Shown here one piece after another: positions 10,241 to 21,464 of a stretch of 64,000 nucleotides of DNA. This stretch comes from Inonotus obliquus (Eukaryota > Basidiomycota > Agaricomycetes > Hymenochaetales > Hymenochaetaceae). A model generated the notes under the pieces. That model was not told where the DNA came from. It saw only the letters and a program-made list of their open reading frames with translations, and did not search any database. Position 1 is the stretch's first letter. Each line of letters starts with the position of its first letter. Made by a program: the position numbers and the translations under genes. The stretch lies in the NCBI GenBank assembly GCA_032164295.1, contig JAJHTX010000002.1:2976001-3040000 (forward strand), given 5' to 3'.

Positions 10241-13200
10241 ATGGACTATTTTTCTAAATTTCTGAGACCGACTTCCCAACCGGCACCCAAACAGACGTAC
10301 AACCATGCATTAGAGTTTCACAAGGCGTGGACGAATATTTATGTATGTAAGCTCTTAGTGCCTTGCTTCGTTACTGTCGCAAACTAAAGACTATTAAACC
10401 AGGGAACACTCACTCATCCCGATGAGCGTCAACTTGCACGGGGTATACAGGCGACGGAGGTCCCCGCGGCTTTGAAGACGATGGTGGATTCACTCGTGTG
10501 GGAGTCCACACGAGGAGAGGAAGGGTGCGTGCTTGTTCCATGTTTTGCTGTGAGAGCGCTAGACTCAACTGTGTTCATATACAATAGGGTTACTGGCGCT
10601 TGCATGGAATATCTACTTAAGAATGGTATACCTTAGCATCAAGCCACAACGGGAGGCTGACGTTACTTTGTCAGATATATTGGGCACGCTTGTGCGTCTT
10701 AGCGAGCCCGATAGACCATCGGGTATTCAGCTCGAGGTTCTGCGTACAGTGCAGAATATGGTGGTACTACTGGACGAACAGTTTCTAGTCCATTCTGTTA
10801 TTCATCGTGCGGTGCTGAGATTACTCAAAACATGCGTCGGCGACGAGATACAGGAACAACTTGATGGCAGGAACAGATTGATGGGCGCAGCGGGAACTGC
10901 TGTACGAGCGTCTCCAACAGAATACGAAGAAGATTGTTCGTTATCTTTCTTCCTTTCTCGTAAACTACGTGCTAAGCAAACTGATCGGACTTTGCTTGTA
11001 AATGAATTCAGTGGTTGATCTCCTGTGTCTTCTTTGCAGCCGAATACGAACGTTCCGGGAACTATTGATGATATTTTTCTACGATAAACACTGGTACCAC
11101 ACCGAGCCCCTCACATCTGTTCCAGAAGAGGAGGAGGAAGACGTCGAGATCGAGGAAAACCTCACTGATGGTGACGAGAAGGATATCAATGCGATTACAG
11201 AGTCTACCGTCGCCAGCCAACGGGCTCCCTCTCCGACACCATCGCAAGCCACAGTGACCTCCGCTCCTGTTTCATCATTAACAAAGAAGCCGGAATATGA
11301 ATTCCTCTTACTCAATTATTTGTTGCGCTTCGTTCATAGGGAGGGGAAGATTGGCGAGTTCGCGCGTGCTGGACTTCTTTTCTTGATGGATGTAGCGATG
11401 TCACCTGGAGTACCAATACACCGAATAGGTGGTGATAACGTCAAAATTTCTACGCTACCTTCGCCACCTCAACAGCAGCAAGCGCCGTCTGACCCTGTCG
11501 CAGATGCAGCTCTAGCGCTAGCCGAATACATCTTAGACGGTGATTTTTGCGAAGTGTTAGGCGCTGGGTTAGGCGCTGTCTATTCTTTGCTACCAACGAA
11601 ACTTGAAATCCGTGTGGAACACCAAGGGTCGAAGCAGACGCAACGAGCTGTAATGACCATCGGCGGATCAGGTCCCTTAACCGACAAGGACTTCGAGAAG
11701 CTCGAGATTGAGCAAGAAAAATCTCGGGCGAGAGGGATCGAATATTCCTCCAATCCCGATTTCAAGGCTCGATTGGAACACTTTGTGAAACTTTTGGAGT
11801 TTTTGCAGGACGTCCTTAGGCGCAACGTCGTGACTGCCGGTGACGATGGATCGGTTGAACAGGCATCCTTTGTTGGTTCGGCAATCGTACAGTCAATTTT
11901 GGATGCTGTCCGTCGCATTTTTCTGGAGAATGTATTGTATCCAACGATACTGGAATGCTCCGACGTGGACGGCAGTGCAGTCGCAGTCCTCTCGTATATT
12001 GATGTTATGTTTCGCACCATTCAGGACTCCCAGTTCTCCGAAAGCCTTATCGATTTCCTTGTTACCGAGGATGATACGGACTCGTTACGTCCCAGACCTC
12101 GGACGCGGCCGACGCTTCTTTTGGATAGTGCGAAAACGGTACCGCCACCTGTTGCTACAACAAAGGACAAAAAGGCCAAGCGTCGAAAGAGTAGTGCAAT
12201 GATGCTACTAGAAATGGACGCCCCTGACGCACGGAAACAATCCGAATATTTCACATCTATGGGACGTTTTACGTTGAAGGACCTTCTCTTGACTAGTATG
12301 CGATCGAAATCTCATGCGACCTCAGCTGCTGCATTGCAATTGATGCAGACTTTGCTGGTCCACCACTGTCACCTGACGGTCGACAGACTATTCATTTTTT
12401 CGTATGATCAGGACGTTATGCTCCTTCCGATCCAAGCTGAACGGAGGGAGCCGTCGGAAGATGACGAGGATGTATTTGCATATCCTGGTGCGGAAGCTGA
12501 GCCTTCATCGCGTCCCGGCAATGCGTTCCCAGATCCCCAAGCGGCATCGCACGTTCCAGAAACGTCCTATTCTATGCATGAACAGGAACTCTCTCTCTAT
12601 CTGGGGCTTGTGGCACGAATAGATCCGGCGCATGGCAGGGGGGCGTTTAGTACCGGATATGATCATTACCTACGGGATGCCATCATTTCTATTGCCAGCC
12701 ATTCTTGTTCAGCGTGTATTACAGATATTTCAGACAAGCCAGGAACTCGACATTTACTCGACGTAAATGACCCGGTACTATCACTTATTTTGCAATCGCT
12801 TCGCCACTTCTATTCGAATTCTCCCGAAGAGAACATGGCTTTGACCGGCATGTTGGCTGCTATCGCATCATGCCCACGACGTTCGCTGAAGGGGTGGCTG
12901 CTCTTCGGTGCCGATGGCGCTGCTCATCCTCCGAAGAAAGAATCAGATGCTGCACGGTTAGCTGATGATGGGGATGATCGTTCCATCGACTTCACTGTAA
13001 ATGAACGGCTAATGAGAAATGAACTACCTATGCCGATCTATGGCGCAGGACCTCTTTCTCAACCCGTTGTTCTTTCTATTCTGCAAGGTTTAGTCTCAAA
13101 CCTCGACCGTTTTCGGGACCTCGTGCAGTGCTTCGATTCTTTTCTTGCCGAACGTAGACAAGGCCTTGTGTTTTCCGAGAATCTAACGGATGCTCTCAGT

Positions 13201-13746
13201 ATCTCCTTCGATCTATCCAGCAATGTGGTGGGGGTTACGAATTTCTCAGGCTCTTCGCGTATGGACACGGTATCGCCGTCGTCTCATAGGCCTAAATCTA
13301 AATCACGGTCCGGATGGGCGTCATTCCTCACCTCGAAAAAGAGCAAACCACGTGCTGCATCCCCGACGGAGTCTGAGACCAGTACGACGATGCCGAGAGG
13401 GAATGTAGTCGAGGCCAGTCCGTTTGGTTCTCACTATCGACAAACAAACTCAATCACGGTGGAACCCCTGGTTGCACCTATACCAACTTCGGGTCCATGG
13501 ATGCCGACAAAGCTGCAAACGTTCACCGCGGATGAGCAAGATGTTTTTGGAACGTCTGGTAATTGGGGCGAGGAGAAACGTCCGGAGATTGCGTCTGCCC
13601 GACCACAGGAAGACGATGTGGCGAAGACAGTAAGCTTATCGCAGTTGCTGGACAACGTAGTTATTTTGGAGGAAAGCATTAAGGAGCTTACTGCGATCAT
13701 CCATGCTAGACGAAGTCTTGGGGTTGACTCCCTTCGATATCTGTAG
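10241..13746 (+). CDS. FHIP/FAM160 family protein (FTS-Hook-FHIP complex, RAI16-like)
   Basis: FHIP proteins join FTS and Hook to link early endosomes to dynein; FhipA does this in Aspergillus hyphae. Exons 10241-10342, 10403-10524, 10588-10625, 10675-10935 and 11012-13746 encode about 1085 residues. The N-terminus MDYFSKFLRPTSQPAP continues into GTLTHPDERQLARGI and a helical repeat region. The family hallmark FLLLNYLLRFVHREGKIG and EFARAGLLFLMDVAM follows. The rest is a long helical region ending in KELTAIIHARRSLGVDSL, with a Ser-rich, basic insertion before it (PKSKSRSGWASFLTSKKSK) and an acidic stretch near PEEEEEDVEIEEN. Introns 1-4 are short with good donors. Assignment rests on this family motif and overall architecture; partner proteins are not in the window. 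Confidence 0.88.
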
Positions 13747-14183
13747 TAATGCCCTTGGGTCGTAGAGTAGACTGATGTTATTTTCACATAATTAAATTTA
13801 CATAAATCAAATCATAGTTGAAACTTGTATGTACTCAAAAAATGCGAGTTGCTTTTTAACAATACAGGCCACCAGGCCCAATGGCTTTGTCCTCTGTAGA
13901 TTGCTCGAGACCTCGATTTCCGACAATTTCCCAGACATGGGGTCCAAACTAATGGTTACATTCAGCAAAGGTTCCGATTCAGGACTGTGGACTGTATACT
14001 TCTGCAATGGTTTTCGATAATCAGGAACGTCAGGTCAGGGATTGTTTAGATGGTGGTATGCTCATGGGTCGGTTATGGGGAAATCCGTTCACGTGCCCGT
14101 GAGGTTTCGCGTCGCGACGCGCTTTCTTGACTCTTGACTTCTGACAAGCAAGAACTTGTTCTCTTGTACAACCCCGGCCGCGC
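13747..14183. other. Intergenic region, nothing recognised
   Basis: These 437 nt hold the end of the FHIP gene and the promoter of the next gene. A short open frame at 13829-14020 has no support as a gene. Confidence 0.5.
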
Positions 14184-16646
14184 ATGGCATCCCCAATCAT
14201 CTTATGGAATCCCGCAAACTCTGCAAAACGCGACGAGAACGGAATTGGGTTCATTGATACTGTCCTTCCGACTCCATCTGCATATACGCCGCGGTATCGA
14301 AATTACGATCCTACCCAACCAAGCAGTTTCGAAAAGTTGACTCCGCCTCCGAGTCGGAAGCACACTGGTATTCCGATACCGAAACCGATACCGAAACTGG
14401 TGTCTTTTTGTATACGTGTACTCTGCGAGTATCCCGAACAGCTTCATCAACTCGGTTCTCTACGTCTGCATTACTACGATGAGGAGGAAGGAGGAACGGA
14501 TGATGTTTTACGGTCGTTGTTAGCGAAGTGGAAGACACCGCATTTCAGCCTACTTAATGTGGATCCTCGATTATGGGCGACGATAATCCAGATATACCGA
14601 AACCCACCTGACGTCCTTACGTCCTACCCTTGTCAACTTTCCGACCCATATGTACCTTTGTTGAATCAGATCCCTTCCTCACCCGACTTTGCCCTAATCA
14701 CTGTTCTAGATCTACAGCGCTCCTCGAACGTTACAGATACCAACATCTTATCGCTCAAAGTCTTGCATAACTTGACTGCACTCGACCTTAGTGGCTGTTC
14801 TTCTCTCTCAACGCGTAGTATAGATGGACTTTCGCGAACGCTTGTGTTTAATGAATGTGGTGAACGACGTGGTCCTTGGGCTCTTCGGATTCTACGCATG
14901 CGGTCATGTATTTGGGTGGATAGGAACATATTCAAGAGCCTTCATGCTTTCCCTTTGTTGAGTGTCATTGGTTAGTTTCCTCTCAGAAGACGCGCTTCGG
15001 AGATGTCTAACGGTTCATGTCTTATAGATTTGCGAGATACGCTGTGTACAGCACGAGACATTGAGCGACCGTTTTTCTCAACTACTGAGGATACTATTTT
15101 CGATCTTCCTCTAACGGAGGCGGTCGAGCATCTATCCGAAGCACACAGATTTATGTTCTCGACTGAAAGGCCTTTCATATTATGCTTGGGAGAAAGGCTG
15201 CCGACGGCAGGATGGGGCACATTGCGCACTCGAGCAGCTACAAACACAGTACACAGCGGTCACAACTCTTTCGTTGTTCTTCCTTCTTTGAAAGATGGTA
15301 AACCCTCACTACGGGAAGGAGCGAGTCAAATCCGATTCGGGAACACTGACACGATGGAGTTCGAGAGGAGGCAATTGGAAAGGGAAATAAGACGTGGAGA
15401 ACGGGATTATACGGACTACGATTTGGATTGTGATTCGGATCCAGGAAGTGGTGGTTACGAATATGGCGGGCTTTCAGATGATGCATTTACCCGGGATTCC
15501 GATGAGGATGAAGTGGAGGAAGAAGAAGATGATGATGGGGACGAGGATGAGAATGAGAATGAAGATGAGGATGATGCTGGAATTGAACGGTCGAATCCGA
15601 CATTAGATTCATCCGTGAACACCGATGACTCAGATAACCAACTTCGCATTGTATGTGGCCGTTTCATAGTATGTATTATTGATGTTTTCCAACGATCAAG
15701 CAGGCCCTCCAAGAGTCAATAATGTCGAGACTAGCGCTGCATACACCTGCATCAACTGAAGCTGTGACAGCCACTTCATTGCCAACCGTAAGCCTGTGCG
15801 AACCTCTCTAGTAGACTGTGGCTGACAGCGATAGCACAGGCAACGCGTAGAGACATGAATATAACTGCTGCATCTACGGACAGATTCTATCGACTGCGGG
15901 AGACTCTTCCTCCGCCGCGTCGTATCAAACTCCCAAACAGTGAGCTCGCCCTACTTCGGGTACCTCCCGTATGGCAGACACTTGATGCGGTGAAACCGAG
16001 AGCCACTCTTAGCGACGGAGCACGCAGAGCTGCTCTTAATTCTGGGAATGCTGCCCTATCTGTCAAGAGAAAGCCAAATGCATCAATGCAACTCTTACAA
16101 GGGGAATTATCGAAGCGGCGCAGAGTCATAAAAGTGGTTGACACTTCAGACGTTGCTCCCGGTAACTCTAGAGACTTATCTGCCCCGCCTTCACCGACAT
16201 TAACTGTTTGCGATGCGAGGGAGATGGTGGGCAGACGAACTACATCGCTACGGCCAATTTCTAATCTACAACCCCCGCCAAAGTCTTCGTTCCTCAGTCG
16301 TCCTCGTCTCAAGCTGGAACCGGACGCCAAGACCGTTGAGGTCTCGTCCTCAAAACGTGCAGCTCAAGCCCCCACTGTTCCGAGCCGACAGAGTAAAAAC
16401 AAGCGGAATAATCAGAATATGAGCTTAGCCGAAGGATTTAAAAAGCAGAGCCAGAAGTCGCGTTCTAAGCTGTCTACGGGCACGGGGCTTCAATCCTCGA
16501 CGACAAATGGCCGTAATTGTATACACAGAACTAGGGAGTCTTCACTCAAGAACGAGAAACAGAAGAACGGGCAAAGCAAGGGAATAGTAACAGGAGTAAA
16601 GCTGAAGGCAGATGTATTTAATTGGGAGGGCTGGAGTAAACGGTAA
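14184..16646 (+). CDS. Leucine-rich-repeat-like protein with acidic tract, function unknown
   Basis: Exons 14184-14970, 15028-15650, 15704-15787 and 15840-16646 give about 766 residues. The N-terminal half contains leucine-rich elements such as ITVLDLQRSSNVTDTNIL, HNLTALDLSGCSSLSTRSI and LRILRMRSCIWVDRNIF. These resemble the cysteine-containing repeats of F-box/LRR proteins, although I see no F-box. The peptide PIPKPIPK comes from a small nucleotide repeat. A strongly acidic run (about 15500-15590, Asp/Glu/Asn only) follows. The C-terminal third is basic and Ser-rich and ends in DVFNWEGWSKR. I do not recognise a family beyond the LRR character. A role as a protein-binding scaffold is inference only. 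Confidence 0.75.
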
Positions 16647-16897
16647 AGTTGGCCTTGGTCTTGGATGGATGAGAAAAGAAATAGAACATATCAAAACACT
16701 CCTTAAGTCCGTTTGCCCAGCTGGTCAGAGATGCTGACGTCAAGGGAGATCGACGCAGTAAAGATCAGCATTTAGGTTGGTACGGCACAGCCTTCGAGTC
16801 ACTGCTCCCGTCCAATTCAGTCAGTCAGCCGGCCGTTCATAAAAGTTGCTACCCCATGTTCTGAACGCATCACGTTTCTTATTCTCAAACCACCAAC

Positions 16898-18085
16898 ATG
16901 GCCACTGCCGACGAGGCAAGCGTCGTCAATGTGCACACCCCCTCCAGTTCATTCGCCATAATACATTCATGTAAGTGCTTTGTGGCAACTGAGCCTTTCA
17001 ACATTGCCCTTACTCTCTCGCGTTCTTCTAGTCGCTCAGGAAACGTTGCAGGCGCTTTTTAGTAAACTCGACCGGAAAATTCGAAGTACTTCCGAGGTAG
17101 CGGACGCGTCTCACGTTGGGCCAGGATGGCTCAAGTATGACTGGAGTGACAACGTGTGGAATCTGGATGATGGTGAGTAATGTGTGTAGCTTGTTTATTC
17201 TGCATTTTGTCTTAGTATTCGCTTATAGAATCTGATTATACAATTTTGGCATGGAGGCAAAAGTCATTGCCAGCTGGAGCGCCCGCCACGTCCACACTTT
17301 ACCTGCACAATCCAGTCGGTCATCTACCGACTCCTCCAGCATACTGTAACCCTTCGTTCTACGCGTACAAGCCACAGCCTTCCTTGCAACTACCGAGGAC
17401 TACCTCTCCCAATGCAAGATCTATAATGAGTGGCAAGTCTCGCAAGAGCATGCGAAGTAATCGTAGTGAAATGACGGAGGATAATGAGGTCCCAAAGTTC
17501 AAGAAGGACTTCTTGCAGTTTCACAATGAGAATGGAGTGCGTACGGTGATTGGGAGCATAGGACCTGTGACGGATGGTGAGTCTCATTCGATTCTCCGTG
17601 TCGTGACATTCAATTAATAATGTGAGTAGTACGCATGCTTCTGAAAAACGGTTACCGACACGTTTATATCTCGCGTGCCTTCGCAAAAAGACATGGCTTT
17701 ATCCCAAAAGACGCGCAACCAGGCATGTACGGTTATGGTGGTCTTGTAAAGTATGTTTGCTTATATCTCGCGCACTTCATGTCTTCTGACGGTTCAAATA
17801 AGTATCGGACAGTGGCCAGTCACTGTCGGTAAGGTACGTGTATTCTGGTTGGGAGGTTACCAGGTGCTTATTGCCCTATTCTAGACAAAGACGACACATT
17901 CCGTCTACCTATCAGAGGAAACACATTTCGACTGCATCTTGGGCCGGTCATTTATGGAGCAGAGGGGTATAAAGACCGACCCCACTGACCCAACGAATAT
18001 CATGTGCCTTGATACTGGCGAGAAGCTGGAAGTTGAGCTCGTGATAATACGAGACGGGAATGGCGAGATCGTGACTGTTACCTGA
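16898..18085 (+). CDS. Retropepsin-like fold protein, apparently without catalytic Asp
   Basis: Six exons (16898-16970, 17032-17172, 17229-17576, 17630-17750, 17803-17833, 17885-18085) encode about 304 residues. The C-terminal half (VRMLLKNGYRHVYISRAFAK, MYGYGGLVNIGQWPVTVG, FDCILGRSFMEQRGIK) has the layout of aspartic-protease-like domains of the retroviral type: a substrate-loop position, a glycine-rich flap and the closing ILG motif. Where an active enzyme would have D-T/S-G, this protein has K-N-G, so it is probably not a protease. A DTG does occur later (CLDTGEKLE), but after the ILG motif and so in the wrong place. The N-terminal 170 residues are polar and disordered-looking. I recall similar sequences being conserved in fungi, but know of no function. 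Confidence 0.75.
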
Positions 18086-18543
18086 TAGCAGCTCTCTCGA
18101 CCTTTACTGTCGTATACCCATTGTGGGTAGAGTCTCTTCGAAGGTGATGATTATCTTTCCGATAAGCACGATGGACCTTGAATGTTTACCTAAGCACTAT
18201 TACGCGATTGTTGTATTATTGTTATTTGTTGTATCCTGCTTCAATTTTTTCTGGGAATAGACGCTGGCTATCTGAGACCTGAACGAAGATTAACTGAAGA
18301 GCTTGAAGAGCTTGATTTTCGTCTTCATTTCATTGAAGGACTCATTCAAGTTCCGACGATGCTCCGTGACGAGAAATTTCCAAATAAGGGAGGAATACTA
18401 GATAAGCCGATCACCACCTGCCTTTTTCTGCATGCACGCCTGACTTGTCAGTCTTCACTTTGTGCTCCTTGCTTGCACTCTACCACTCCCTATCGTAGCC
18501 CGGCGGCGTGCTCTTGCTTGCTGTACCGGCATCATATATCCCA
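18086..18543. other. Intergenic region with purine-rich direct repeat
   Basis: This 458-nt gap precedes the mS38 gene. Around 18294-18314 the unit GAAGAGCTT occurs twice in tandem. Otherwise nothing stands out. Confidence 0.4.
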
Positions 18544-19452
18544 ATGTCGCGCCTACGCCCCTTGGCTCCATCCGTGGCTGCAGCGAGGCGCTCCTACTCG
18601 ATATTCTCATCCAAATCGCGTGGTGGTCGTTACTTCAATTCCGCCAAATCTTCCAAGGTTATCACACCATCGTCTGCTAAAGCGGCGCCTACCACTGCCA
18701 CTAGCTCGAGCAATCCAAGCTCTTCACCACCTGACGCCTCCGAACCAAGTCCTTCAGATGATGTTGGGACTTCGCTGTCACAGCAAAGTACGACGGAGAC
18801 GCGGCATCCGTTTACACCTCACAGTACGCAACCGCCTCCTGTTCCAGCCATGTCATCGCCCTCTGTAGACTTCGCTCCGATGCGTCCACATCCACATCTC
18901 AAACCCAACGAACTTGTTTGGCATCGATTCTTTGCTTTGCACAGACCGTGTTTGCTTTTAAATCAGCCTGCTTCGGCGTTATTCGAATCGGCTCCGATAG
19001 AATCACCTGCGCCTTCGTCAGCCTCAGGCTTTGCACCTCCTCCCTCACCGCTGGGTACTATCGATGATCCACCTATGGCATCTGCAGAAGCGGACGCAGA
19101 TGCTGCCAGACAACTGAGTAGATCAATCGTGATGAACCGGGTCGGGAATTTAACAGATTGGGAGGGCGCTTTGGCTAGATTGGGTCTAGATGAAGTCAAG
19201 GAACCAGCGCCGCCAGTACCCGATAATATTACTTTGGATAGCACAAAGAGAAAGCGCAGAAAGAAGATGAAGAAGCACAAGTAAGTCGCAAATCTACGAG
19301 ATTTGATTGAAGGACTCTGCTAATCAACTCCATTGCAGGCTCAAGAAGAGGCGAAGGGTATGGCTTCGAACTTGCTAACTCACTGATTCTTACTGACTTG
19401 CTGCTCTGAATTCTAGCTCCAACGTGCGAAGAGACTGAGGTTGGGCAAGTAG
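18544..19452 (+). CDS. Mitochondrial small ribosomal subunit protein mS38 (COX24/AURKAIP1 family)
   Basis: Exons 18544-19280, 19339-19357 and 19417-19452 encode about 263 residues. The N-terminus (MSRLRPLAPSVAAARRSYSI) is Arg/Ser/Ala-rich without acids, as in a mitochondrial targeting sequence. The middle is a Ser/Pro/Ala-rich linker. The C-terminus is the diagnostic part: DSTKRKRRKKMKKHK joined across two introns to LKKRRRLQRAKRLRLGK, the very basic tail shared by yeast Cox24 and human AURKAIP1 (mS38), which binds the 12S/15S rRNA in the mitoribosome. Cox24 was first described for COX1 mRNA processing in yeast. The 19-nt second exon is needed to keep this tail in frame. PDA1 follows on the same strand 285 nt downstream. 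Confidence 0.9.
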
Positions 19453-19737
19453 GGAGAAACATATTGGGATATACGAGCTGGAAGGCTCGTTCTTTATTTG
19501 GTTTCTTTGCTGCATGATTCAAGACTCTTTAGTTACCTACGCAATACTAGTTATTGTTAGTCTTATGCAAGCAATTCAAGTTTTCTTCATAACTTTTTCT
19601 CCGCTTATTCTGCGAATACCGCGGCGGCAACTTCATCAGTTCCTGCTTATGAAATCACGGAATTGCCTAATTCGGGTTTTGCGGTCATCCCCAAGATTTC
19701 GTCCAACGCGTTCCGTCATCCTCTCCTCTCGTCCACC

Positions 19738-21269
19738 ATGGCCTCGCTGGCAAGACTTAGGGTACCCTTTCGCCGTCGTTTAGTATGTTGCTGCTCAAAT
19801 TATAAGGATTATAGTCCTGAATTAATGTTTTTTTGTTAGCCTCAACTCGCGCGGGCGCTGCAAACGTCGGCGGACACGACAAAGCTCCGTGATGAGCCCT
19901 CCCAGTCTGAACCTTTCACTGTCAAGCTTCATGAGGATTCCTTCCAGGGCTACAGAACGGACATACCCAACCTCGAAGTGGAGGTGTCGAAGGACTTGCT
20001 CATCGACATGTACAAAAAAATGACGCTCATGCGACGTATGGAGATGGCTGCTGATGCGCTCTACCGGGCGAAGCTTATTCGTGGTTTTTGTCATTTGGCT
20101 ATTGGTCAGGTATTACCAGTCATCGATTCGTCGGCATGCTCGGAGCTTACTTTTTCTCAAAATACAGGAAGCGATCTCCGTCGGGATGCACAATGCTATG
20201 ACATGGGACGATTTACTCATCACATCATACCGCTGCCATCCTTTCGCCGTTTTACGAGGAGGTACTGTAAAAGGCGTCATCTCCGAGCTTCTAGGCCGTC
20301 AAGACGGTATGTCAAACGGCAAGGGCGGGTCAATGCACATCTTCACCCCACGGTTCTTCGGTGGAAATGGTATCGTCGGTGCACAGGTGCCCCTTGGTGC
20401 TGGTATTTCTCTCGCAATGCAGTATATGGATAAGAAGGCGGCGACTTTCACCATGTATGGAGATGGTGCGGCGAATCAAGGACAAGTCTTTGAATCCTTC
20501 AACATGGTGAGTTGACATCACCATGGACACATTCTGGATGAATCACAGCTCAGCATTAATCGCATGTTCCCATTCGTTGTATATAGGCTAAGCTTTGGAA
20601 CCTTCCTTGCATCTTCGTTTGTGAAAACAACAAATATGGAATGGGTACATCCGCGGAGCGCGCTTCGATGAATACAGCGTACTATACCCGAGGTGATCAG
20701 ATCCCTGGTATCCAGGTGAACGGAATGGATATCATTTCGGTCTATCAAGCCGCGAAATTCGCTCGTGAGTGGGCTCTCGCTGGCAAGGGTCCGCTATTGC
20801 TTGAATACGTTACATATCGCTACGGTGGTCACTCGTACGTCTATTCTGCGGTTGTTCTTGACAGAGTAATTGTTGATGAATGGATCTCCGTAGAATGTCC
20901 GACCCGGGTACGACGTACCGCACGCGTGATGAGGTCCAGCGCATGCGTAGCACACAAGACCCAATTCGTGGTCTTCAGCGCTACATCGACGACTGGGGTC
21001 TCGCGACCGAGGAAGAACTCAAGGTTCGCAAACACTTAGACTCACATACTTGTCTGATCATTTCTAACACGATCACATCCACTCTTTTCTCTCTCTAGCG
21101 GTTTGACAAGGAAGCCAAGGCAGAAGTCGATGCGGCCGTCGAAGAGTCTAAGAAGTCACCCGAACCGGACATGAATGATTTCTGGACTGATATTTATTAC
21201 AAGGGCACGGAACCACCTTTCATGCGCGGACGGGAACGCGAGGAGATTCATTACTATAAGCAGCAGTAG
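19738..21269 (+). CDS. PDA1: Pyruvate dehydrogenase E1 component subunit alpha, mitochondrial
   Basis: E1-alpha binds thiamine diphosphate with E1-beta and decarboxylates pyruvate in the mitochondrial matrix. Exons 19738-19782, 19840-20109, 20168-20506, 20587-20834, 20894-21023 and 21099-21269 give 400 residues, the normal size. A presequence ([15 protein letters not shown]) leads into the conserved core: [49 protein letters not shown] and [20 protein letters not shown]. The ThDP motif runs from GDG (residues 203-205) to NN (232-233). The phosphorylation-loop region [20 protein letters not shown] is intact across an intron. The protein ends in EEIHYYKQQ. No E1-beta gene is visible here. Confidence 0.96.
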
Positions 21270-21464
21270 CAGCAACTTAATAGATCTACTTAGGATACAT
21301 AGATTTCTTTCACTCGTATGATACGTAGTCGTTGCGCTATTTTTTATATGTTTGAGTGCAATATATTCGTACGGTAAAGTATCTGCCTTGCACTATGAGT
21401 GCATGCCTGCGTCCAAAGTATAAAGAATCGATAAGGCCACAAGCTACCCACTATCCATCCTCAA

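Noticed and set aside
10488..11020. Separate short gene at 10623-11018
   Set aside because: Its frame is the fourth exon of the FHIP gene plus parts of the flanking introns. Splicing at 10674/10675 and 10935/10936 joins it to the neighbouring exons.
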